Positions 22,800-34,529 of a stretch of 64,000 bases of DNA are shown piece by piece (the stretch's first letter is position 1; every line of letters starts with the position of its first letter). Below the pieces are notes generated by a model. The model searched no databases. It saw nothing but the letters and a program-made list of their open reading frames with translations, and was not told the origin of the DNA. A program made the position numbers and the translations under genes. Origin of the DNA: Amaurobius ferox. Its lineage: Eukaryota > Arthropoda > Arachnida > Araneae > Amaurobiidae. The stretch is from assembly GCA_951213105.1 (NCBI GenBank), contig OX578136.1, positions 155,689,178 to 155,753,177 on the forward strand, in the 5' to 3' direction.

Positions 22800-22965
22800 G
22801 AATCGAAATTTCCTTTTATAAAATACATTCCCTTTTATAAAATATCATTCGCTTTTAAAACAGTCAGTAAAATTATGAAGTACCGCATCTAAATTCCCTT
22901 TTATAAAATACATTCCCTTTTATAAAATACATATCATTTTTATTAAAAAATATAGCTTTCCTTTT
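22800..22965. repeat. Short tandem repeat, 19-bp unit
   Basis: The unit ATTCCCTTTTATAAAATAC is repeated at about 22806-22850 and 22895-22935 with small variants. It is non-coding. Confidence 0.6.
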
Positions 22966-23074
22966 AATAACTCCATTTAAAATTTTCTTAGCACATGGAA
23001 CGAATCCTCAAACAATCTATATTCCACTTACTTTCACAGAATACACATTCACGGTAACAATCTATCTTCCAGCC

Positions 23075-23147
23075 GCCGATGGTCAGATGGTTATGGGACT
23101 CGCGTTGTTATCTATTAGTCCCGGGTTCGACTCCCTCGTCCATCAGC
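23075..23147 (+). mobile_element. tRNA-like sequence (SINE head or tRNA pseudogene)
   Basis: Box A-like TGGTCAGATGGTTATGG and perfect box B GGTTCGACTCC lie between potentially pairing ends GCCGATGG and CCATCAGC (7 of 8 pairs). The anticodon arm is abnormal (GGGACT/AGTCCC with a 16-nt loop), so it cannot be a normal tRNA. The sequence is unrelated to SINE1 or SINE2. Confidence 0.5.
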
Positions 23148-23514
23148 AGTGATATCTTTTACATTCGGAAATTTAAAAAATGCCGATAGATGGCAACACT
23201 TTATCAACTTTTGCCAGAGGGCGCTTCAACTACGTAAGCACTTTTAAGAATGATCAGTATGTCGTCAGCCAGCACAGAGGAAAGTCGTTAGCTACCACTC
23301 TTCTGTGACTGTACAATTTACTCTACAGTGATTGCGCTATTGTGCAATCCGGTCAAAGGTCATCTCTCTTTCCAGATTATCTGTTAGTTCACTCTCTTCC
23401 ACTTAAGCCTCCTCAACCTCAAGGCCTCTTTCGCAATACTGCCTCCTTAGTTAGTCTAAAGACCCTTCCCTCTCAATGAGGCAAATGGTCCTTTCTATGA
23501 GTCATCCTCCATCA

Positions 23515-23605
23515 AACTCTCTCCTCTGCAATGAGGCAACCTTCCTCCCAAATGAGGCAACCCTCCTCCCAAATAAGGCAACCCTCCTCCTCAATGAGGG
23601 ATCCT
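23515..23605 (+). repeat. Minisatellite, about 21-bp unit
   Basis: The motif AATGAGGCAACCCTCCTCCC is repeated about four times with changes (AATGAGGCAACCTTCC, AATAAGGCAACCC, AATGAGGGATCC). It translates to a repetitive NEATLLP-like peptide, which is an expected by-product of the 21-bp period and not evidence of a gene. Confidence 0.65.
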
Positions 23606-23649
23606 CACTCATAAGTCATTGGTTCCGCACGGCGCCGCCTTCTCAAAGT

Positions 23650-24657
23650 GGCACTCAACCGGCCTTTTATAGCTACTGATGCATTTAGCGTAATGCCTTA
23701 CGACGAGATATTGTTTCTAGCATTATACATGCATATACGGTCAATGGTGTATATGCAAGCCAGCGATATATGTAAGCTCTTTAACATTTTAGAGACCCTA
23801 GGCTTTTAAAGTTCTTGTCGCTTGTCATGCGTACATGCATACATTGTAAAACAATATACATCCAGCTGTTTTGTAGGATTCAGAAATTCTGAGCGATTAG
23901 AAAAACATGTTTTCTTATTACATAATGAATTTGACATAAAAACGTTCTTGTGATGATTTTAGTTCTGGAACTAGACTGGATTGAATTATTTTAATGCAAC
24001 GTGAGACCTACTTTTAAATTCAAAGTGTATTCAGCTCTAATACAAGCATGGTTGTTGGCACAGTCTTCTCTAGACATATCCGGTATTCAAACTTGGATTC
24101 TATGCACTGAAGAGCAGAGACTGAACCTTTCGGTACAGGTGGGCCTTGCAGCTCACCATGAGTTGAAAGTATTTTCAGACTTTAGGAATCCTGTTGTTAA
24201 ACTTTCTCTTGACTCGCAAATCTTTGTTTCTTAAAAAAAGGAATCAAATGACTTTTCTTTTTCTGCAAAGAAATATTCATTATAAACTTAATAAAATCTT
24301 AATAAAAATTTTCCGTGTAGTCTCTATCAATTAAAATTTCAAGATTTGTATTAAGGCGTTTTTAAAAATGTTTCGTCACAGTTATTGAGTATTTGATATA
24401 TTTAATAACTTATTTCAGGGATGAATTGAAAAATTGAATATGTTATAAATATTTTGTTTACATATTTGAAAAGTTCAATAATAAACTGACAGTCTGTGTG
24501 TAACACTTTAAATTATTTGCATGACAAACATACTTTACAGTTTACAGTTGTAATCTTGCTGGTCTTTGCGAAACCAATGTTTTGCTTGTTGTGTTAAATT
24601 TCTGTTTCATATCAACATATTTTAAACAAATGTGTTTGTTATTTTTTAACACTTTAC
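23650..24657. other. No gene recognised
   Basis: A short frame at 24001-24234 has no recognisable motif. The rest is AT-rich unique-looking sequence. Confidence 0.35.
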
Positions 24658-25113
24658 AACAAAGTTGAAAAGTGTTTATGACTTTGTTCATTTATTCTTT
24701 CTGTCTATCTGTCTGTCTGTCCGTTAGTACTGTAACTGCCGTAAAAATGACTTTATCAAAAGAAAATTTTAGTATGTTGTTCAGACGGTCTGTGGGACCT
24801 ATGGGAATATAAATGCATAACAGTTTTGGATTGAACCTGGGTTGAAGAAATGAAATACATTGAGCCCTATGTATCGCATTTTGGAGATGTTTAAACCAAG
24901 CAATTTATATTTCAATGCCGTCATTTGAATGAAGTTCATTTTTTTACGAAGTTTTAAGTTTTGAAATATAATAAATTAATGCAGTATTGTGATAATTTTA
25001 AAAATATTACCGAGGAATGTATCACATTTTAGAGATGTTTGAATAAAATTGCATTGAAGTTGGAAAGTGTTTCATAATCAATGCTTTATGCATGATTGAT
25101 CTTTCTTGTTAAA
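24658..25113 (-). repeat. Family B repeat, internally deleted copy
   Basis: It starts with AACACTTTACAACAAAGTTG followed by AAAAGTGTT (end hairpin), then a (CTGT)n block at about 24703-24722, TTCAGACGGTCTGTGGGACC, and ends with the palindromic ATGC region and GATCTTTCTTGTT. About half of the interior is missing compared with 49922-50910. Confidence 0.75.
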
Positions 25114-25163
25114 ATATACATGAAGCATGTAAAATAGTGTAGACGTTTGTATATAGAAATTTT

Positions 25164-25211
25164 ATATTTTAGAAAATTGGATTTTTTACAGGATCCAATT
25201 TTCTAAAATAT
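25164..25211. repeat. Perfect 19-bp inverted repeat with 10-nt loop
   Basis: ATATTTTAGAAAATTGGAT (25164-25182) and ATCCAATTTTCTAAAATAT (25193-25211) are exact reverse complements separated by 10 nt. It can form a stable hairpin in RNA or a cruciform in DNA. It may be a tiny foldback insertion. Confidence 0.7.
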
Positions 25212-25799
25212 ATACAACCTTTGACTTGAAGGTAGGATTCTCGAGTCATGGTTTTAGTGATGCAAAACTTTACTCAAGTCTGTATTTTGTAATGGTTACT
25301 AATTGAAAAGTGATGTTTCGTTAGTGAAGATTGAAATGTGAGATAGAACTCAAAAGGCAACTTTCAGGTCTGGTCCAGTTACTATGTCTTTATTTAATGC
25401 GTAGAGGAAAAATTAAGAGCACAAATAAGGTCTTGCATTAAAATATGTATCCGAGCAACCAAAAAGTTATGTTGTAGTTTTGCGCTGACGTCTAGAAACT
25501 ACGGGAGTTGAGTTGACACAATTGAAGTACGTATTAGAAGCCAGAGGATTGAGAAATTTTGGGTTTCACTAAAATTAAACCAAATATTAAACTTATTAAT
25601 CCTCCCACATTGATATTGTGCTGAGTGACCATGAGGTGCTATTGAGTGAAGATGTTTGGCCAGAAGACTGTCTTGTGTCTAGATTTGTGGCCGTTTGCAT
25701 GAGGCTCAAATTGATCTTACTGGTGATCATCTGAATCCTGTGAATGAAAAATTCGTTAGTGAATAAAACATTGTATTACTATGGATATCAAGTTTCTGT

Positions 25800-26350
25800 G
25801 GATATCAAGTTTTATTACCAAAATTTGAGCGGATTGAGTACCAAGACTATTAAATTTTATATTAATATCTTGACATTAATATAAAACTTATATTAACATA
25901 ATATTGATTTTGATATTATTTGCCTAGCTGAAATCTGGTAAAATAGTGACATTGATAGCTGTAAATTTTTTTTATAAAAATTATAACAATTTTATATGCG
26001 ATAGTGATCCGATTGCTACTGGTTTAAATTAAGGCTGGGGCGTATTTATTGCCATAAAAAAAGCCTTCACTGCTATTGAACTAACTGAACTGTTATTTTA
26101 GAAATAATGCTTATGGGTTCGTGTCGATGTTTCTTAAACCTTCAAAAACAATATTTGCTTTGCTGATTTCGTATCAAGTTCTGCTGGTAATGATTATGAA
26201 AGATTCTTTAAGAGCGTTGAAGAAAACTTTTGTTCTTCCTCTGATCATATGGCTATATTTTGAGATTTTAATCTTCCATAATTCAACCATTCCAGTACTG
26301 GGACATTAGCTGGTCATTCTCAAGTTGAATCTTCCCTTATTAACTGCATA
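25800..26350 (+). pseudogene. Endonuclease domain remnant of the Jockey/CR1-like element
   Basis: The apurinic-type endonuclease signature is partly readable: LAEIW (catalytic Glu in a TETW-like motif) near 25925, GWGVFIAIKK near 26035, a SSDHMAIF*DFNLP block near 26240-26285 (GDFN-type motif, stop in place of Gly). It would nick target DNA. Stops at several points make it dead. Confidence 0.7.
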
Positions 26351-26599
26351 AGGTTCCTAAATCCTGATTAAATCAACACTATTAGTAATGAATATGGTAA
26401 ATCTATCTGCTTTATTTTGACCAACTACATAAAACAAATTGGTATTAAACACTCTACCTTCAGTTAAGTGAAGAAGGATCTATACCATCCTGCTCTAGAG
26501 GGATGTATTTTAATTGAAAATGTCAGCAGGAATCCTCAGAATTAGAGCAGTGTGAAGGTTCTGGAATCCTCAGAATAATAGTAGTGTGACTTTAAGGAG

Positions 26600-28165
26600 G
26601 CTAATTATCTTATGATTTACGACTACTTCTGCAATACCGATTGGAATTATTTAAATATCTATACTAATGTTGATGATACTATATCAAGTTTTTATGATTG
26701 TGCCTGCAAAATGTTTGACTTATATATTCCTAAATGCATTCCTATAATGGGTAGATATAAATCGTGGACCTCTCCTGGCACTACTTATAATATTAAATTA
26801 AAAAATAAGTTTCGTAATAAATCAGTTAGAGTTGGGGATGAAACTGAGATTTCTATAAATTTCGTAGACAAGGCAAACTAGTAAAGGATGAAATCAAAAC
26901 TAATTTTTCTAATCATATTTAAAAACTAAAACTAAAGAAATTAAGCGTTTTGGAGCTTTTGTAAAAGTGATTCTCCTAATAATCATAAGACTACAACTGT
27001 GAATTATAATAATGCCGAATATTTCTATGATATTGATATTGCGAATTACTTCGCTAATTTCTTGAGTCTGTTTGCATCCAGAGTAGCCAACCTGGTAATC
27101 TTTAACAGCTGATCAAATGTTGCAAACTTCATAATATTGATTTCATTAATGTTAAATGAATTTCTGATATTGATGCGACTAAATCCACAAAGAAGATAAA
27201 ATTCATAAAGTCTATAATATGTGATGGTGTTCCTTCTTTTGTTTTCAAAGGCTGCTCTAACTTATTAATTTATCCTTTGCTTATTTTGTTTAACCTTTCG
27301 ACATTCCCTAAGACATTCCCCAATGTTTGGAAATATGTTCAAGTTAGTTATAAAAAGAACGACAAACATGATATTTCTAACTGCAGACCTATTACCATAC
27401 TGTCCCCTTTTCCCAACGTATTTGAGTGTATTATGCAATAAAAATTCTTTCCCAAATTAAGCAATGGATTTCTTCTTACCAACATGCATTTATACCAATG
27501 AGTTCAACTTTATCTAGTTTAATTTGTTTTACTTGTGACATTATTGATGCCATTGAAGGCAGAAGTAACTGGATGTTCTCTGTACTGATTTTAATAAAGC
27601 GTTTGATTATATTGATCTTGAGTGATTAACCCGTAAACTAATTACTTGTAGTTTAAATATTTTTTTGTCGGCTTTGTCATATTCGTACATTACAAATATA
27701 TTTTATTTTATAAATCATTCTGGCATTAACTTTAGATTATATAGTAATTACTCTGGTGTTCAAATTTAGAGCCCACTCATTTTCTTAATTTTTGTTAATG
27801 AAATATCCCGAATTTTTAAAACCGCCAAATGTCTTATGTAGGCCGATGTAAAAAAATGTCTAAATAAACTGTACAACTGATCAATCTTAAATAGACTCCA
27901 TTAAAATATATCTAAGTGCTTTGTTATGAGTATTACTAGGTTCCGTAATATTCACAAATAAATTCCGACAATTTTCCATTTATCATGGTGTACTCGTTTT
28001 ATTGATTTAGGTGTTACTTTTGATGATTCCTGTAACTTCCAAAGACATATTGATAGCACTGTTAAAAGAGCTTGCCAAAAACTTATTAAAACGACCTCAT
28101 GCTTTTTTCAGAGCTGATATTTGTGTTATGAAACATAACATATTATTTGTACTGCAAATACGTTT
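26600..28165 (+). pseudogene. Reverse transcriptase remnant of the Jockey/CR1-like element, first part
   Basis: RT domains 0-6 are recognisable in several frames. A catalytic YADD is not readable at the expected place (about 27840), where the sequence has drifted. A TDFNKAFDYID-type block overlaps 27585-27615 in a frame next to the open one. Similarity stops at about 28160 and resumes at about 29870. Confidence 0.7.
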
Positions 28166-29862
28166 CATGCCCTGGGTTAGCCCCAGGAATGAAAGGGGGA
28201 GGGAGTAGCAATTACTCAATGTAAGTAATGTGTATGGTAATATTTTCTATAGCGATGCCTCCTCACAGACATGATGGGACAGTTTGGTGCCATGGTTTGA
28301 ATTGCGCATGACAGTGGTTGTAAATGTTCATAAAAGCGAGCTTGTAACAAATGCCAAATTACAAAACTACAAATCTCTAGAAATTTATAGCCTTTGTTAG
28401 ATATTGCTCACATCGTGACCTGGTCCGGGACCTCACGGCTGTGGGTAATTCCTTCGGTCTTCAATTTGTATTGGGACGCATAAAAATGAGCGTTACTGCG
28501 CAAACCAGTAAAATTAGTCGAAATTAGAACCGCCCTTTCCTCACACAGAAGTGAAATATCGAATGAGAGGACGAGATGACTTCCACCCCTATTTTGTTCC
28601 TCCCTTTTTAAAAATCTGAAGGGACTCGACTTTAAAATGTTAAATCAGACTCCTTTCTGATATCACTAGAGTAGGTCTCCATGCGCACTTGTTTTCGAAC
28701 CCAATCCTATATGCATTTTGATGCATTCTTAGGCACGGTGTCCGCGGTCCCTATCTAGGACGGCCTATGCATAGATCACGGAACCAACATCTTGTGTTCG
28801 CTTCTGCGAGCACGTATACTCAGGCGTAGCACTTAGTCAGGTGCAACCATTCAACAATTTAAGTTATGGCTGCTCGTAGCCCAAACCGAGCCAGAGCCGA
28901 GCCTGACCTAGTGTGTACTCTTCGGGCGGTGGCGATCATCGAAGCAGCGAGTAAGTCGCCACTTTTGCTACGCTGTACCTCATAGCTCTGTATATAGACG
29001 GCGTAGTGTGGGCTATCCTTTGACTACATTTAAGCCGTGACAACTGTGTGGACTGCAAGGACGGAATCGATCGCTCAGTGTATATCTAATTTCACTGTCG
29101 AGTATACATGGACAGAGTGTTCGCGGGGCGTCAGTCCTGGGCCCCTATGCTATACACGCGTCAGCTGAGTGCGTCAATCGTCATCGGTGCTTTGAGACAA
29201 CGGCCACCAGTTAGGCGGGAAACGCCCAACGCATCGACCGGCATGTAGTTCCCGGATCTCCAGGAGCCACTGGGTCAAACAGACAATTGGGAGGAGGAGA
29301 GTATAGCGAACTGTGATCCCAACTCTGTGATAATTCCTGGTGGAAGAGCGATACGGCGTCAGCTCCGAAATCCTTGTGGTCCTACTAACTGTGTGATCGC
29401 GCATACCTGGAATACTGCACTATGAACTGGAATTTTCGATATTTGGAATTGCAACCCATATCATCTATGTAGAAGTATTGTTTCTTTAATTTTCAATTAA
29501 GATGTAATGTATTATTTGTGTACTAATATAAATCAAATGTCAGTGTAAATTTAAGCTTTGGGAATTTTCCCTCACTGGACACTTGAATTTTAATTTAATG
29601 AGAATTTGAAATTGGAATTTTATTAATTAGACCGTACACCCCGAGGTCAAGCTTGGTACATTTAAGTGTAATGCATTTGTATTATTATTACTATCAGTGT
29701 TGAATATTTATTTGTTTAATAAATATGCTAGTGGCAACAAAATCGACTGGTTATTTTAGTGTTAACTCATTGTACTTTGATCTTTCAGATCCCGCTATAC
29801 TTTTACAGGTTTAACTGGGGGACACTATGGGTAAGTGGTAGTCGTGTATTTATGCAAATTTC
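28166..29862. mobile_element. 1.7-kb insertion with LTR-like features
   Basis: It interrupts the thumb of the Jockey/CR1-like RT; the host reading resumes after it. It is GC-richer than its host (about 28700-29400). It holds a TATA-like TGTATATAGACGGCG (about 28990), an AATAAA near 29720 and, near the right end, TTTAACTGGGGGACACTATGG, which resembles an LTR end plus primer-binding site. Diverged flanking blocks (AAATACGTTTC at left, AATTTGTCTTC at right) might be a target duplication. No protein domain. A solo or truncated LTR is my best reading; another non-autonomous element is possible. Confidence 0.4.
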
Positions 29863-30535
29863 ACCTCACCACAATTTGTCTTCATCTATTTTAGAACATT
29901 GTTCTATGATCTATAACGTTACCATGACGTTCTGACGTTGCCATGATGATTCTACGCTAACATGATGGGATTCAATTTACTATGCACATTCTCAACAAAT
30001 TTAGGTAGTGCAAAATATATTTTTACGTACTATTTATTTCAGAATTTCTAGTTATTATTAATATGATATGCATACTAGTCTACTTAGGCAAACATTTAAT
30101 TTAAAAACAGAAAACGGTTTAGCCTCTTGTTTTACTTAAAGAGTTTTAAAAAGTAATATTGACTCTCCTGTTTGACTTTCCTGCTTGGCGTCCCACATAC
30201 CTGTTACTAATGCTAGGCAAAAATTATTTCACATTAATACTATTAAACACAATTTAAGAGCTTTTCTGTTTATAAATTTGTTGATCTTTTTAATACATAT
30301 TGTACTGATATTTTTATTTTGACTCCTGCCAATTTAAAAAAATCCTGTTTCAATGTACTTTTCTGCATAGTAATTTGTATTTTGTGGTTTACTCTTTAGT
30401 ATTCTGGAATTTTATACTTTTTACGTTTTGTGGTTACTGTAATTGGATTTTATCTGTAATCTCCTTAAATTAAATACAAAGTAAATTAATAAATAATCAG
30501 ATAACTAATTAAATAAATATTTAAATAAATAAATA

Positions 30536-31685
30536 TCATCCTGTAAGATATTTTATGTCGAGAAATATTTTTAATATAGAAAAGCTATGTCGAAAGTATT
30601 TTGTGATAATAATTTTACTTTTGAAATTAAAGTAAGTTTTAATTTGTTTATTTTAATGTTCCTCACATAATTTAGTAAAATTTTACAGATATATCCCAGA
30701 GTCAATAAATAGTTTTCGTGTAATGTCATGTCTGACATGGTTGCTATATCAATGATTGGAGCCTACTTACATTGCCAAATTATGGGAGCACGATTTCTAT
30801 TGCCCTTTCTATTAGAATGATGAATCTCTCTCTCCCCCCCCCCCCCCATCCTAAAATATGCTGGACGAACAAGACGTATATGATATTACGCTTCACACAG
30901 ATGCTACACTAATAAGAGTACCTGCAGAGGTGAAATTCGAAGTTTAAGTTTTCTATAATTATATCAATTTAAATACCCAGCAATATGCAACCCAATGTAA
31001 AGTATATGCGGACTATATATATTTCACTTTGCTTTTGATATGTGAATAATTATTTATTTAAAGTAATTTAGTCAAGGGAATTTATCTACCGAGAAGAACT
31101 TGCGAATGCAGAAATTCGCATCAACAGAAAAGCCGTTTCTTATCGAAACGTCAGCAATTTGACGAAAGCCTTTATAACAAATAACAATTTGTGTGTATGT
31201 GCATGTTCATATAACAAAAAATAGCATATTAAATTTAGTGTTTTTTAGTTCATAAGATATTTTTTCTCAACTTTTCTGTTTCCTTGAAAGTACAGGAAAA
31301 TATTTTAATTACACTAGGTCGTATGTCCGCAACATATTGCCGGCGAAAACTGCTCGCGTGGATGTCCAAAGTATATTTACTGCACTAATGATTGTGTTTC
31401 GTGCTCTCTGAAAAAATTTATCTAATGTTGAAGCCTGCTGATAGTGAACGTATGCAGACGTCTAAGTAAAATAGCTTCATTCTGCATAAATATTTTTATT
31501 TATATATGGTGATATTTTAATTGAAAACTTCGTTGTAAAATAAATAAAAAATCCTTGGTTTGCTGGGGATTAAAAGTAGACGTTAATTTTATGTAGTATA
31601 TTGAATTTTAATACAGATATTTTATGACTGAATACAAATACATAGTTTTTAGGAAGGCCATTAAGCAAGCCAAATAAGTTCGGAA
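30536..31685. other. No gene recognised
   Basis: AT-rich sequence with a C-run at about 30834-30848. Nothing else supported. Confidence 0.35.
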
Positions 31686-31689
31686 TTTG

Positions 31690-32290
31690 AACGTCCTTAT
31701 ATGACAACGGTAAGTGTCTATCGTATAGCGACTATGCCCCATCTCTTAAAAATGATTACAGCGCCCTCGGCGGAGAATGGAAGAAGTTAGTAACTGAACC
31801 TTATCAAGAAGGCTAGATAACTGAAAAATGTCAGCTACAAAATTGTAGAACACGGTGTAACGAGTATGAATCCGTACTAGGAACGCACAAATCGAGTGCA
31901 TGGAAGGTAATAAATGCCCGTCATACTTCTAGATGCTGTAACAAGGTGACACCTTCAATGCTTGTCAAAGTACGCTGGAATTCAAATGTGCTTTGTTTCT
32001 GACGGAGAGCATTTTGAACAGATTATACATTTGATTATTGGATATGTACGTACTGTGTATTCCTGAATAAGACAGCTATTCGCCACTATATCTATTGTGT
32101 TAAACAAATGCTTTTGTAGCAAGTTTATTGTCGATTCCCACTCATTAGTTAATGCTCTAAAACTGCTCTATTTGACTTTTTTCGATTGTGTCTCTGTGTT
32201 GCTGAGTTCATTATCCTATCTTTTTAATTCTCTGCTAGGAGCGCTGCAATCGCTTTTATCGATCGGCATCGCCACTTTACCATAAATAGA
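31690..32290 (+). repeat. Repeat family C copy 1
   Basis: It shares blocks with 57100-58210: GATTACAGCGCC/GATTGCAGCACC, GCTACAAAATTGTAGAAC/GCTAATTACAAAATTGTGG, a TTTGACAAGC...GTTACAGCA block (in opposite orientation), TTAGTTAATGCTCTA and AATCGCTTTTATCGATCGG/AATCACTTTCATTCGATCGG. It is non-coding and its class is unknown. Confidence 0.5.
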
Positions 32291-32334
32291 TCTAGCGTGC
32301 CCATACAGGGTCATTTTCTTGCAAACTGCAGATC

Positions 32335-32549
32335 GGAAAATACTTTAATTCCTGACCAGAACGGATTTCGATTTGGTCATTCCACGCATTCCCAACTTAT
32401 GCGTGAAGTGGAAACTATTTACGATAACTCTACCAACAGGTAGTATACCAGCATTGTATTTCTTGACATCTGGAAGGCTTTTGATAAAGCTTTCATTCAT
32501 GGGCTAATTACGAAGTTGGTGCGACTTGGAATTTCGGCACAACTTTTGG
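32335..32549 (+). pseudogene. Jockey-type RT, upstream half (split by Gypsy)
   Basis: The frame reads DQNGFRFGHSTHSQLMREVE, then VFLDIWKAFDKAF and LVRLGISAQLLAI, which are RT blocks 2-3 of Jockey-type elements. It ends exactly at the CTAT target site of the Gypsy insertion. The continuation is at 37591. Confidence 0.85.
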
Positions 32550-32553
32550 CTAT

Positions 32554-33097
32554 TGTTGTGAACGCGTAATATTCTCTCACTGGCGCCTTTTCTTTCATCG
32601 CGTCTCGAAGACCAGACGGTGAATACACAGTCCATGGTGTGAGTATGACGTAAGCATGACGTGAGCCAAGGGTAGACATAATTCCCTCTCAGTTTGAAAA
32701 AGGATTGCCAGATTTGGCGATTTATCCCCAATTTGGCGACATTTGGCTACATCCGTATTCTTCTAGAAACTCCACTAAACAATTAATTGGCTACGAGATA
32801 TTAGGTAATTCTAGAAGTTTCTACAGATAGAGTCGATAAAAAGGAGTCATTACTCAGCGGGAGTTGAGTTGACGAGTTGAAAACATACGAGCTACAGAGA
32901 GCGGTGACTTTTGCCAATGTTTTGAGAATAATAGCTGCTGTTTTGTGAAAGTATTTTTGTCAGTATTTTGTGCTGTTTCATTGTATATTCCTGTTAACTT
33001 TGTGCTTGTGCGTAAACGTGTTTACTTATCCAGAAATTCGGACTTATTCTTGTATCCGGAGTGCACACATACGGTTCAAAAGGATACGTTTGTAACA
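32554..33097 (+). repeat. 5' LTR of the Gypsy element
   Basis: It starts TGTTGTGAACGCG and ends GATACGTTTGTAACA. It aligns along its length with 37014-37586; shared blocks include GCGTAATATTCTCTCACT and GGAGTCATTACTCAGCGG. The two LTRs differ by numerous substitutions and small indels (544 versus 573 bp), so the insertion is old. Confidence 0.9.
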
Positions 33098-33099
33098 AC

Positions 33100-33115
33100 T
33101 GGTGTCAGTGTGGGG
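33100..33115 (+). other. Primer-binding site
   Basis: TGGTGTCAGTGTGGGG lies 2 nt after the 5' LTR; TGG is the complement of a tRNA CCA end. The primer tRNA is not assigned. Confidence 0.6.
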
Positions 33116-33179
33116 TTTCAGGAAATTTGACCAGCGGTTATAGCTGCTCCTAGAAACAATTATGCCAGATTATGAAATT

Positions 33180-34344
33180 TATAAAAGCCGGGCATGAAGC
33201 TATGCAAACAGACAAGTCGCTATGCCAAAGGCTATGAAATTCGGACAAGGCGAGATGAAAGAAGTTATGAAAGCTGTACAAGATCAAAGCCGGACAAGTA
33301 GCTATGGAAGAAAAGATTAAAGCCGGACAAGATGAGATGAAAGTCGGAGAAGACGAGATGAAAGAAACAATAAAATCAAGACGAGATGAAAGTACTAATA
33401 AAATCCAGACGAGATGAAAGCCAGACAAAAAGTGATGGAAGAAAAGATTAAAGTCGGACAAGACGAGATAAAAGAAGCGACGAAAGCTGTAAAAGAAGAC
33501 ACTTAAGCCGGACAAAAAGCAGTGAAAGACGAAATTAAAGCCGTGAAAGGAGATATTACAGAAATCAAAGCTGTTGAAAAGGCGATATGAAAACTGAACA
33601 TGAATAGGTTAAACAAAATATTAAATCCGTCCAAGATGAGATGAAGAAAGGCATTACATCCGTACAAGCAGGTACCCCATCCCTGCAGGTACCCCATCCT
33701 CGAAAAAAAGATTGCTGGCTGTCGAGCGAAAATCGCCAGTCGCTAATTCGGATTTTTGTATACCGCCGGTATGCAAAGTAAAATCTCCTACATATGACGA
33801 CCAAAGCGTTTGGACGAATTTTTGCAGATACTCCCGGCCAAGAAACGACAGGACTACGTAGCCTTAGCAAACGCCCTGGAAATCTTCTATGGGGAAAATA
33901 ATTTGAATTAAAACATCAGTGTCCAATTAAAATCTCGGCGTCAAAAGTCTGGAGAGAGTCTACAAGTGATGGCGTCGGATATTTAAAGACTTAGCATTTG
34001 CTGAATGCCCTATGGGTGTTCGTGAAGGCCTTGCAGCGCAATATTTTGTAGATACCATTCGTGACCTAAATATCCAACACGCCGTTCTTATGGCCGAATG
34101 AAAGGATCTGACAGCTGGGCTGTTCCTGCCCAGCAAGTATGAAACCTCTGGACAAGCATATCGACCAATTGTATGTGGCGCGGCTGTGACTGATAGCTCT
34201 TCAAAATCTGAAATGCTGCGCACTATCAAAGAAATGATGGATATGCTGTAAAGGCGAAGCAACGACAAGTGAACATCTGGTCCGTTAGCGAAAGGACTGA
34301 TGTGCTGGATCTGCGGAAAAAGAGGACATATGAGGAGAAACTGT
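33180..34344 (+). pseudogene. Gag remnant with CCHC zinc knuckle
   Basis: From about 33180 to 33640 a repetitive GCCGGACAAGATGAGATGAA-type sequence encodes Lys/Glu-rich helical repeats (AGQ.EMK), likely a coiled coil. Near 33783 the frame reads SPTYDDQSVWTNF, a Gypsy gag-like motif. At 34303-34344 a canonical zinc knuckle CWICGKRGHMRRNC (CX2CX4HX4C) would bind RNA. Frames change repeatedly. Confidence 0.75.
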
Positions 34345-34529
34345 CCATTCTTCAGTCAAGATGCTGAAAGTACGTCTCATTCTGAAAATGCGCTATCTAA
34401 GATCTACGAGATTTCATCGTTACACTCAGGAGATAATGTGCGGATCTTGGCGGACTAAATCGTACAGAACACGAGGCGTGTAAAAGCCTTATTTCTGAAT
34501 TCCGTGCAATATTTTCAACTGCTTTGAAA

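Larger units (their letters stand above)
25540..30535 (+). mobile_element. Jockey/CR1-like non-LTR retrotransposon, split by an insertion
   Basis: Ordered relics on the plus strand: end of an ORF1-like protein (VLSDHEVLLSEDVWPEDC near 25610); start of an AP-endonuclease domain near 25810 (LSGLSTK, then ICLAEIW and GVFIAIKK); endonuclease DFNLP near 26265; RT blocks ISNCRPITILSPFPNVFE (27380), YQHAFIPMSSTLSSL (27480) and SPLIFLIFVNEI (27770); thumb DLGVTFDDSCNFQRHI near 28005 and LYCKYV near 28150. The frame resumes at SSILEHCSMIYN near 29885 and ends in a C-terminal tail (IDSPV...) near 30160. An (AAATA)n-type tail lies at about 30505-30535. Many stops and shifts are present. Confidence 0.8.

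Noticed and set aside
22340..22965. CRISPR array
   Set aside because: Repeats are directly adjacent or 146 bp long with no unique spacers, in a eukaryotic context.
29174..29404. 76-residue minus-strand frame
   Set aside because: It lies in the GC-richer 1.7-kb insertion, has no motif and no splice or repeat support.
33150..33870. Overlapping minus-strand frames of 121, 64 and 101 residues
   Set aside because: They are antisense to the repetitive Gypsy gag coiled-coil region; the plus strand carries the recognisable gag motifs.
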